A stretch of 64,000 nucleotides of DNA from Panagrolaimus kolymaensis. Taxonomy: Eukaryota > Nematoda > Chromadorea > Rhabditida > Panagrolaimidae. Location of the stretch: the NCBI GenBank assembly GCA_028622995.1, contig JAJQJQ010000019.1, forward strand, positions 2,914,001-2,978,000. Reading direction: 5' to 3'. The translations under genes were made by a program, and so were the position numbers. Below are positions 54,900-64,000 of the stretch, piece by piece (position 1 is the first letter of the stretch; each line of letters opens with the position of its first letter). The notes under the pieces were generated by a model that was not told the origin of the DNA, ran no database searches, and worked only from the letters and a program-made list of their open reading frames with translations.

Positions 54900-57800
54900 C
54901 CTACCACATTTCTTAATTAGATAAAAAGTTTGATAATGACAAAATAATAAAAATATTTTTTTAAGGTTAAATAGATATATCGCTCACAGGCTGCTATTAA
55001 ATTAATGAAAAAAGAGGATAAGATGGTGTTGTTGATGAACGCAATTTAAAAAAAAAAATTGATTTGAATTTTATGGAATTTATTTTATTTTGCTTTGGTA
55101 AAATCTCGAAAGTTCTTCACAGTTATAAAAATAAATATTTAATTTGTCCCAGTTTTTTCTTCTCAAACAAGTATCGAGAAAATAATACCTACAGTTTATA
55201 ATTATTTTTGTACAAAAAAACTTTCCAATATTTTTTAAATGGAAGAATAAAATAATCATCGAAGTATATATATGCAAATGGAACAGGAAATCACAGTTAA
55301 AAAAGATTTTTTATATAAAATTATAAACATTTTGAAAGAAAATAAACAAATTTTATGAGAATCTAAAAATTTGTGAAGCTTAAAAAGAAAGAATAGTATT
55401 TTCGCATGAGCTTAATACAAATGGCAGTTTAAATAAAAAGAAGATATTGTAGCTGAGAATTCCACTTTAATCTGAATATAACATTATTTTGATCCTCAGT
55501 TTGCTTGCTTTTCTCTCGCTTAAATTTCATTTTTTCAGTTTAATAAATTTAATTTATAAATGTCTCAACTCTTGGAATCGAAAAAATAAAAACGTTTCAT
55601 TTTAGCTTTTGAAAGTTGATTAACTTTTTCAGGATTCATAAAAAACAAAATTTTACAGTTTTTAAATACAATAAAAATGCTCCAATTAATTTGCACTAAT
55701 ATTTCTTTTATCCCTTCTAGTCAGTCATTTATTCAGTTTTAAAAAACAAAAAAAACTTTTTTTTGAGTAAAATGTTAATCTCTTTTCGTTTCTTAACTTT
55801 CTTTCGGACGCAGCTCGACCGTGCGCAAACTTAAAAAATAAAGTCAGTCTCCTAATCATCATCTTTGTCCACCCTCTCTTTCTTTCTTCCATTCTATATT
55901 TCTCACTCGCGCGCATGGAAGAATAAACAAAAAAAAATATTTAGAAAAAAAATCCATCTCTCCAAGCAAGTGGTTTCCGTAATCATTAAAGTAAGTACTT
56001 TTTGAACGCTTACACAGCCAAAGTGAAAAAAAGAGAAGCTTTTTGCGAGAAATGAAAAGAAAGTGGACAAACAACAATCGCCAATGAGTCGCTTTTTTGA
56101 CGACAAAAAAAATACCCGGAAGCTAATAAGAAGTGAGAAACAATGATTGTATAATTGATTTTCGTCTTCTTCGTTAAATCAAATTGTAATTATTTTGTTT
56201 CAATTTTTTCGTTTTTTTAAACTGATATCAGAATAATTATTGTAATTTATTTAATTATTTATGATTTTTAGTTTTTTACATTTTCTGGATCAGATAAATT
56301 TTTTCTTTCAACTAATTTTTTAACTGCGAACACTTGGAAATCAAAAAACAACTTTGTCTCATTTTGAGAGATTTTTATGAAGCATTTTGATTTATCAAAA
56401 AAATTATTTTATTATCTAAAACTGTATTTCATTCTGTTTTTTGAGATAAAAGAAGTCTCTTTGCTTTGTTTATTTTTTTATAACTGCGAAAAAACGGTGC
56501 CATTATTTTAATTTATTTTTTTAGATTATTTTTCTGGACTAAATATTGAAATACATAAAAGCATATCTTTTTCAATTAAATAAAAACTGTATACAAAAAA
56601 ATTGAGAAAAATGAGTCAAAACTGTAATACTTTGTGAACACTTTTAAGATGCAATCGATTTTATAACTTTTTCGATCTTTTATTTTCTCAAATTAAAAAC
56701 CTTGCTTTTTTTATTTTTCAATGCTTTTATTATTTTTTTTAGAAACTGTTGCCATAAATTTAAAGTTGTTGATTCGTATATATTTTATTTTTAAAACTGT
56801 TTGTCTTTTCTTTTCGGTGTATCAAAAATCAAAAAATTTAAATTTGTTATTGTTTATTCCTTTATTTCGGCCTTTATCCGAGTTTTTTTGGGGTAAACAA
56901 CAATCTTTTTATTTTTATTATATCCTTTTCCGATCTGATGATCGCTCACCCACCGAGCAAATTATTTATATCTCTGTATCCTTCTCATGGAAAAAATTTA
57001 TTTTGATGGTGTCGGTTTTATTATTTTTTGAAAAAAAATATACATAATAAAATCAGTTAATTTTGATCTCCGCATTTTTGAAAAAAAAGTCAGTCGAAAG
57101 AGAATTTATTGTCGCCGCTGCCGCCAAAAAAAACTTTTCTCCATAAAAAAGAAACAACATCAAAAAATTTTTTTTATATAGTTATTTATATTTTGGCGCT
57201 GCGCAAGCAGGCAGGCATAGGAAGAGAGGAAGATAGGATTGTCCTTGACCGATTCAAAACATCAATTCAATTTGATTTGATTCTCGCATAACGTAACTCT
57301 TTTTTATTTTATTTTTTTCACTTTATTTTTGAATTTTAAAAATAATGACTGATTCTTAAATTTAGTAACTGTATGAGAATTTTTAAAGATTAATTAACTG
57401 TGGGTTAGTTTTGGGCTTAAGCTTCTTTTATTTTAATAAACTGGCCAAGTTCATTTTTATCAATATTTAAAACTGATATTTATATGATTTTTATTTTAAC
57501 TGAATTTTTTTTATTAATGTTGGTTGTATTCATTGTGATAAATTTTTTTCTTCTGGAAAAGAAAGTTTCGCCTCAAATGAAATATGGAATATTTTTTTAA
57601 AACTGTAGGAATTTAGTAATTTTTGTAATCAAAAAAACTGAGTACTTTTTTATATTTTTTTGCATTCCTGTAAACTGATTTTTTTTTTTGCTTTCGTAGC
57701 CTCACTACAAACACATTAAAATAATTATCTGTTTTTCATTTTTTTTAAATTCTTTAAATTGATAAAAACTGCAATTAAATTTTTTTACTAAAAATTAAAC

Positions 57801-58568
57801 TGTATAGTTTTCAAATAAATTTAAGGCAAAAAAAACTGTCTTCCATTATCTTACATTTATTTTTATTATTTAAAATGAAAATTCAATTTTCTTAAAAACT
57901 GTATCACTTTTTTAAGACTTGCAAGGTTTTTAAAATTTTTTAAAACTGACGTTTTCTTTTAATTGTTGAAATCTTTGTTCTTCTTTTCTAATCAAAATAA
58001 TTCATAATTTTTAAAAACTGTATCTGGGTGTTTCTCCATAATCACCAAAGCTTTCAAAAGAATTTTTTTAAAAACTGCCTTCTATTTATTTTATTCCGAA
58101 CCCTTTATTTTTTTTGGGTTATTTTTCCCGTTCAAAAACAGATCTCATAAAAATGTCGAACATTCATTCATTCATTCTTTTTTTCTTCGATAACGACTTC
58201 TTTAATTTCTTTCTTTATTTATTTTTTCTAACGGTTTCTTTCTTTCCGTGTTCCATTCGACCGACTTCCTGCTGATTTTTTATTTTAAACTCCTTCCTTT
58301 ATTTTTTCGAAGAAAATATCCAATGAAAATGACCTTCATTTTTTTTTCTAACTTTATATTTTTCCGGGAAAAAAAGATAGATAGATAGATCGATGCTTTT
58401 GTGAAATTTTTTTTGTTATTTAATACTTTTTTTATAAACTGTAGTTTTCAAACACGTTATTTTTTAGGCATAAATTTTTTTTTGGCGGAATATTTTTTTA
58501 ATGGTGGTATTTATTTAAAAACTGAATATTCTATAGTTAGATTTTAATTTTTTTGGCCCTTCAAAATC
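54900..58568. other. Intergenic region, orientation switch of the array
   Basis: 54.95-55.3 kb is the start of a third duplication unit with CAGTTTT. The last + strand sites are near 55,735. From about 56,220 the motif appears as AAACTG on the + strand. Around 55.75-56.15 kb the array is interrupted by more mixed DNA (Ser/Lys/Arg frames on the minus strand, unsupported). A (GATA)n run of about four units is at 58,375-58,392. No gene supported. Confidence 0.5.
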
Positions 58569-61050
58569 ATGTCAAAATCTTTAATTATTTACTCTCTCAT
58601 TATTTTTGTGGGAATAGTCAAAGCTGAACCAACATGTTTTAATTCGGGTGAATTGGCTGGAGTAATATTTGGATGCATTTTTGGCACCGTTTTAATTACC
58701 ACCGCTTGTTATGCGATATTGGCATTTTTTACATATAAACATAAAAAAGGTAAAAAAAACTGAAATCTTTAAAAGCTTGTTTTATTAAATAATTTTTTTA
58801 GCCCTTAAAAATCAAATCTTTGAACGAGCTCATGGCACTCAAGAAACTGATTCCAGTATTTCAACTTTACATGATTTTTCTGAAAAAGGAATTACCACGG
58901 ATGCAGTGGAATTTAAAAATAAAGTTTCAATGAAAGATAAAGTAAGTTTTTCAAAGCAAAGAAAATTTTTTTTTATAAAAAGATTAAAAAGAAGCGGCGA
59001 AGAACAAAAAAGGCAAAAAACGATTGCCCCCGGTGAGGCTCGAACTCACGGCCTTCAGATTATGAGACTGACGCGCTGCCTACTGCGCTACGGAGGCGGC
59101 GATTTTAAACATTAGAAATAAAAAATTTTAATTGAAAAGAAGTTTAGCTTCACAATTAATTTAAAAACTGAATAAATATTTCTTACTTTTGTATTTTTTA
59201 AAACTGATAAATATTTTGGAGGCTTGAAAATATAAAATTATAAACTGAGCACGTTTGACTTAATTAGCATTTTTTTTATAGGAAACTGAAGTAGCTATGC
59301 CAACTCCATTACCTCGTCGGAAGGGTCCATTAACTCCTAAAGGATCCTTAGACTCATCTCAACGGTCTCAATCATTAAATATCCTTAAATCCGCTGATGA
59401 TAATCGACGAGAAAATCAAGAACGTGCATTATCGAATTTTGGATTTAGTATTGGCGGAAATGAATATGAAGGAATTTTTATTGATAAAGTTTTGCCTGGA
59501 ACTCCGGCAGAGTTATCAGGAAATATATTTCCTGGAGATAAAATTAAAACTTTAACTATTGGCTTTGATGAAATGTCGTATGATGAAGCGTTGGCTATTT
59601 TAGCTTTAGTCACAGAACACACAATTCGATTGGATTTAGAGCGAATAATAAAATTGGATGAAGAAACTCAAACTGAAGGAGGCTCAATAAAAGCTGATAT
59701 GAGATTACCCTTAAATTTGCTAAAATCATTTTCAATGAATACCATTCGCCGAAAATTGGAAACTTGCCCACATCGAAATTTTGGTTCCCTTGAACATTTG
59801 GATCCTCAAATTCCAGCTTTACCAAAGAAGAAAAAATCAAGCAACAAAAATATTCCCCTTCCATCTTGCAAACATTGTTTTGAAGAAGAAAGAATAATCA
59901 AAGTTGTGAGACATTTGGGTGGAAAAATTAAATCCAATCTTACTGTAACTTCTGAAGAATCATCCGAAGATGAATCAAAAAAACAAAAACAAAAAAATAA
60001 AATTCCTCCTGGGCATGGATTAATAAGAGCTGAAGAATTTGATAAAAGAATAAAAAATTCATTAAATATTGAAAGTCAAGCATTGAAAATTTCTTCTTTC
60101 ATCACTCCATCATCAAGTGGAGCATCATCACAAAGTTCAGAAGAGGAAAGCTTAATGGCGGGAGAAATGGGAAAAGTAAGTGCTTTATTAATAAATTTAT
60201 AACCGTGCACAAGGAAGCCGCTGCGGCAACTTTCTTTTGATGTAGCAGAGAAAATGTAAACAAACAAATAAAAATTAATAAACAAAAAAAACTGAGGAAT
60301 GTTATTCTAAGCTGAAAAAAGTTACTTCTTTTTTTTCTTTTCTTCATGGCAAGCAGTAACTTGTTGTTGGGCTTCTTATTTAATTATTGTATAAAAAAAC
60401 TGTATTCTTCAAATATAAATTTAAGTTTTTATTTTACCACCTAAAACTGTTGATAACTGAGAATAATTTTTATAAAAAAACTAAAAAAAATTTTGGGATA
60501 ACAACCCTTGTTCTTTCTCTCGGCTTTGTAATTTTTGTTGTTATTAAAACTGAGTACGAAAATAGAAAATTATATGAATTGCTTTTTTAATAACTGTAAA
60601 GAACAAGAAAAATTTTTTAATTTGGTTAAGTTTTTGTGGCCATTCACATGCTTTTTTTTTACATTTTTTGTTTGTTTAAACTGTACTTGAATTCCATTTA
60701 AAGTCATTAAACCCTTTTTGAATAAATCCAATAGTTTTGAAACAAAAAATTTAAGATTTTTTTTATATTTGTTTTTAACTGTGAAAAGTAATATCTTTTT
60801 TGGAGCTTTTCAAAACTGAGTCAAAACTTTACCATTGCGAATCAAAGAATTCATAAAAGATCAAAAATAAATCTTTGCTCACAAAAATAAAAATCGTTTA
60901 ATAAACTTTTAATAAATTTTTAATTTTAAACTGGATACTGACGCGCTTATTGCAATTCACGCGATAAAATAAGAAAAATATGATAAAAACACGAAAAGTG
61001 CTGTTCGCGTCTTTACCAAAGACAGGCTTCAATATTTTAATAAAACTGAA
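56220..61050 (-). repeat. AAAACTG array, block 5 (motif on - strand)
   Basis: AAACTG on the + strand at intervals of about 30-75 bp; example positions of the C: 57769, 57800, 57836, 57899, 57946, 58018, 58075. The A/T-only run lies before the motif and the mixed segment after it (for example after 58018: TATCTGGGTGTTTCTCC). It covers the upstream region and the introns of the PDZ gene, in which it is sense-strand AAACTG, i.e. opposite to the relation in the TGF-beta gene. Confidence 0.8.
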
Positions 61051-61909
61051 TAAAATTGTTGATGATCACTTTCAGCCAAAATCCGCAGTAATTTTGACGA
61101 CAGAAGCTTCAATACAAATTTCATCTGAAACTCAAATCCATTTGGAATCAATGGAAATTTCATTGCCTCCACGAATTGTTGAAGAATCTCCAACACCCGT
61201 GCCTCAACCTATTGCTTATCAAGTTCCATCTCCACCGCCAACAATAATAATGCCTCCGCCACCGCCGCCTCCATCAACATCTTCCTCAGAGGATGTTTCC
61301 GAACCAGCACCTTCTCAACCATCACCAGAAAGTGCAATCGAATCTTTACCATCATCGCCGGAACTTAAAATTGAAATTGATTCTTCAATGCAATTAGCAA
61401 TTACTTCACCCAAAATGCTTGCAGCTTCGTTAACCCCAGATTTCATTGAAGTTCGAGCGCAAAAAATTCGTGGGAAAGATGATGATGAAAAAATTATGGA
61501 TCGTAAACTACCAGAAATTCCTTCCACAGCTTTGAGGAAAAATAAAGGGGTAAACCGACTAATTAAATTTGAATGATTTTAGTCCATTGTAAACTTTTTT
61601 TTTCAGGGCAAACAAAATGTCGGACAAATGTATCTCAAAGTTCGAAATGGGCTCAGAGAAGTTTACACCACTGATAACCTCGATAATAATAAAGCTGCGT
61701 AAGTTTTAAACTTAAAATTACTGTAACTAACTAATATACATGGTTGCTAATCTCGATTTACCTATGCTAAATTTCTTTTCATTAGCAATGTTTCATATTA
61801 ACTATAAAAAATTTTTAGTCTCTCAATGGAGCAATATAATACCCTTGAAACAAATCGACGAAAACTTGAAGCTGAAAGACAACAATTACGTGAACTTGGA
61901 ATTATGTAA
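58569..61909 (+). CDS. Single-pass membrane protein with a PDZ domain
   Basis: Six exons (58569-58749, 58802-58941, 59282-60175, 61076-61549, 61607-61698, 61819-61909) give 623 residues. Order: signal peptide ending VGIVKA, a very short extracellular stretch with one Cys, one transmembrane helix (residues ~28-54), basic stop-transfer KHKKG, a cytoplasmic part with a PDZ domain at ~150-235 (FGFSIGGNEYEGIFIDKVLPG split as FGFSIGGNEY and GIFIDKVLPG; then PGDKIKTLTI), a Lys/Ser region, a Pro-rich segment with PPPPPPP, and a C-terminal coiled-coil-like end (NTLETNRRKLEAERQQLREL). PDZ domains bind C-terminal peptides, and poly-Pro can bind SH3/WW/EVH1 domains, so it is probably a membrane-tied scaffold. 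I do not recognise an ortholog. A tRNA gene lies in intron 2 on the other strand. It converges on the AAA-ATPase gene with ~250 bp between stops. Confidence 0.78.
59025..59097 (-). tRNA. tRNA-Met (CAU), elongator type
   Basis: Minus strand, 73 nt. Acceptor stem GCCTCCG/CGGGGGC with one U-G pair and discriminator A; D arm TAGCGCAGTAGGCAGCG; anticodon loop CTCATAA giving CAU; T arm GTGAGTTCGAGCCTCAC. No intron. The A and B boxes are intact. It sits antisense in intron 2 of the PDZ gene. Confidence 0.95.
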
Positions 61910-62162
61910 CTCCCATAAATACAATTATTTAATCAATGACATAAAAAAGCTTACCAAAAATTTTGCCTATATTTTTTTCCCAGGGATACGGTTCATTATT
62001 ATTATTTTATAAAGAATAACCATAAATAAATGTTTTCTTATTTCAAAATTAAAACAAAAGTAATTAAATAAAAGTGCTTTGTTACTGTTCATAACAACAA
62101 TAATGTAAATCACAACAAACAAAAAACCTTATAAATAACAAGATGAATACATATAATTAACC
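61910..62162. other. Short convergent 3' region
   Basis: About 250 bp between two stops; AATAAA-type signals for both strands (ATAAATG near 62,027 on the + strand; TTTATT-like words on the other). Confidence 0.5.
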
Positions 62163-64000
62163 TTAACATGAATGACTACCAAATTTCTTATCCCATTCAA
62201 GATATGAATCCAATTCAGATTTGAGTACGGTAGGTTTAACAGTAGATAGAACATTCGTGAAATCTTTGAATTGGATTGCACGAATATTGTCTTCAAGGAC
62301 ATTTTCAATATCAGTTATGACATCTCTTAATGGGCCATACGCAGCTTCTTTAGCAAAATGAAATATATCTGCACCTGAAAAACCTTCAGTCATATCACCA
62401 AGTTTTGAATAATCTGATTCTTTGAGCTCGTTTGAATTATGCTTCATATGTCGTTGTATCATTCCTTTGCGGGCTTCAAAATCAGGTAAGGAAATGTAAA
62501 GGCGCTTAGGAAATCGACGACGGGCTGCATCATCAATGTCATCAGGTCTAAACAAGATAAGAGAAAGATTAGGCCATATGATTCGTCAAAGATAAACTAA
62601 CTTATTCGTTGCACCTAAAACCAATAATCTTTCATCAGAATTTGTTGCAATACCATCCATTTGAATTAAAAATTCTGTTTTTACTCTTCTTGAAGACTCA
62701 TGTTCCCCATCTTTTCGAGAGGATAATAATGCATCAATCTTAAACAAAGAATAATTAAAGAGCTACTATAATCATAAAAGTGTAAAAAAATACTTCATCA
62801 ATAAAGATAATACTTGGTAATTTCAATCGTGCAATTTCAAATAATGCTCGGACAACTTTTTCACCTTCTCCAACCCCTAAGTAAGTTATTATTAATCTTG
62901 CTCTTAAACAATGTAAGAGTAAATCAAACATACATTTAGACATAACAGTTGAAACACTAACATTGAAGAAAGTTGCTTTTGCTTGATTTGCAACACATCG
63001 AGCGATCAAAGTTTTACCAGTACCAGGTGGGCCAAAAAGCAAAACACCTTTTGATGGAGCTCGTAAACCTTTGAATAAATCTGGACGTAAAAAGGGAAAA
63101 ACAACAATTTCCCTAAGTGTCTTCTTTGCTTGTTCAAGTCCAGCAACAGCATCCCAATTCACATTGTTATTTGATGTAAGGATTTCAGCTTGAATATGTT
63201 GAATGATGTGTTTCTCGATATGTTTAAGTGATTCATGATTTACAAGATCATCCGGTTCGTTGGGTTTTGGTGCTATAAGAGGTTTGAATGAAGAGGACGG
63301 AAGTGGCTGCGAATGAGAGTTATTATATACCTGTAAAAGATACCTCAATGAAAAATAATCACTTTCTATATACATACTATACAACAAACATTCGAACCAA
63401 ATAAAGTTATTACCTTAGTATTCAATGGAGTAACACTTTTAAATTCTTTAACAAGTTCTGTTGAACCATTAGCCATACGAAAGCCACCCAATTCTTTACT
63501 TTTAGCATCTATATTTTTCGAGGATGATGTTGTTTGAGATGCTCGTTTCTTAGCATTAAACTTTTCAACTTTATTATAATCTTTCTCAGGAGCAGTTGGT
63601 TTTTCAGATGGTTTAAAAAGTTTACATATGTTTGATGAAAGATTCTTTGGTGAAGTTTCTGGTGAATTTAATGCTGTAACAGAATTCTTATCTTTCGATC
63701 TTTTAGGTGAACTATCAGCAGAAGAATTCCGGCTAAGCGGTTTTCGATTAACTGTTGTTAAAATAGTATGATTTGCTGCTGCAGTTTTTGGAGAAAGCTT
63801 TGACTTCTTTCGTTGTGGTTCATCACTCTTTTTTGAAAAACTTGGTTGTCGAGTATTATTGTGGGCATTTTCAATTGCATTAACGTTGTTATCGTGCATG
63901 GAATCATGCACGGAAAGTATTTGAATGTCATCATCAGAGGGCATTTTTGATGATTCTTGTTCTTCAGGAGATTGAGTATCAATAAAAAAATTTGTATTGA
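62163..64000 (-). CDS. Spastin/fidgetin-type AAA ATPase (5' end outside the window)
   Basis: Microtubule-severing-type AAA ATPase. Exons (minus): from beyond 64000 to 63414, 63330-62934, 62876-62794, 62738-62602 and 62547-62163. The visible ~400 residues hold a Ser/Lys-rich linker and then one AAA module: [15 protein letters not shown], Walker [18 protein letters not shown], Walker [23 protein letters not shown], sensor-1 region LGATNKPDDID with arginine finger run [18 protein letters not shown], and a Vps4-type C-terminus ending EWDKKFG. The C-terminus and the IDALLSSR...HESSRR wording fit FIGL-1 and spastin about equally. An ATG at 63944 is possible, but the frame is open to the window edge, so the start is undecided. 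C-terminal extension after KKFG is only four residues. Confidence 0.9.

Larger units (their letters stand above)
41640..55300. repeat. Decayed tandem segmental duplication
   Basis: Unit A runs from about 41.7 to 48.5 kb and unit B from about 48.55 to 54.9 kb, with the beginning of a third unit at 54.95-55.3 kb (it matches 48.59-48.84 kb closely around CCCAGTTTTTTCTTCTC). Both full units have the order array DNA, ShKT gene or fragment, array DNA, Tyr/Asn-rich gene. In unit B the ShKT gene is reduced to a fragment (49.62-49.70 kb) and the Tyr/Asn-rich gene is interrupted by an LTR element. Inside the units, a smaller repeat occurs at about 44.2, 45.5, 46.7, 49.8 and 50.15 kb. Confidence 0.75.

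Noticed and set aside
55725..56106. Three minus-strand frames of 63-72 codons
   Set aside because: Overlapping frames with Lys/Phe composition, no shared start or domain; not supported as genes.
1..64000. CRISPR array reading of the regularly spaced CAGTTTT motif
   Set aside because: The repeat is only ~7 bp, spacing varies, the DNA is eukaryotic and no cas genes are present.

Overview
The window is AT-rich nuclear DNA from a nematode. The evidence is a sperm-specific MSP-domain (SSP-type) protein, a serpentine receptor of the Sre type, a tandem DIF-1-like carrier family, an ShKT-domain secreted protein, short introns ending in TTTTCAG or TTTTTAG, and the same kind of acceptor just upstream of several start codons, which suggests spliced-leader trans-splicing. 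I cannot name the species. All gene models were joined by hand from open frames and splice sites; every multi-exon model reported as intact sums to a multiple of three.

Layout, left to right. 1.3-2.0 kb: small secreted Cys-rich protein. 2.2-6.0 kb: three tandem DIF-1/carnitine-acylcarnitine-type mitochondrial carriers; the first has lost a splice donor and the third has a foldback element in its last exon. 7.7-10.6 kb: TGF-beta/BMP-type ligand lacking the inter-subunit cysteine. 12.1-13.0 kb: fourth, intact carrier. 15.0-16.2 kb: inverted partial copy of the 5' part of the TGF-beta locus. 18.1-18.6 kb: ISCA2. 19.4-20.3 kb (minus): broken gene of an unrecognised family. 22.1-24.0 kb (minus): cytochrome b561. 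28.0-36 kb: compact gene-dense stretch with an SSP/MSP protein (minus), CCF-1/CAF1 deadenylase, a Gly/Cys-rich secreted protein and a SWI/SNF ATPase. 36.6-38.9 kb (minus): Sre receptor. 42.5-43.5 kb (minus): ShKT protein. 48.0 and 51.5 kb: two Tyr/Asn/Gln-rich secreted-protein genes in a decayed tandem duplication, the second split by a 2.86-kb LTR element that carries only a gag-like gene. 58.6-61.9 kb: single-pass membrane PDZ protein with an antisense tRNA-Met(CAU) in an intron. 62.2-64 kb (minus): spastin/fidgetin-type AAA ATPase running off the right edge.

The most striking signal is not a gene. In the intronic and intergenic DNA of about 7-11.5, 13.5-16.9, 21-27, 37-51 and 56-61 kb, the heptamer CAGTTTT (or CAGTTWW) recurs every ~30-75 bp, always in one orientation within a block. 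Each unit is a ~20-28 nt mixed-sequence segment, then CAG, then a 10-25 nt A/T-only tract. On the opposite strand this reads W-tract, AAAACTG, short unique segment. In divergent duplicated copies the CAGTTTT sites and their spacing persist while the DNA between them drifts. The compact gene region (28-36 kb), the carrier cluster at 1-6 kb and 62-64 kb essentially lack it. Candidate explanations are a dense array of oriented small-RNA (21U/piRNA-like) loci, or a chromatin signal comparable to the periodic An/Tn clusters of C. elegans.

Several unrelated foldback transposons are also present. Target duplications support hAT-like (8 bp), piggyBac-like (TTAA) and Harbinger-like (TTA) types, and two of them can be checked against an unoccupied homologous site inside the window.
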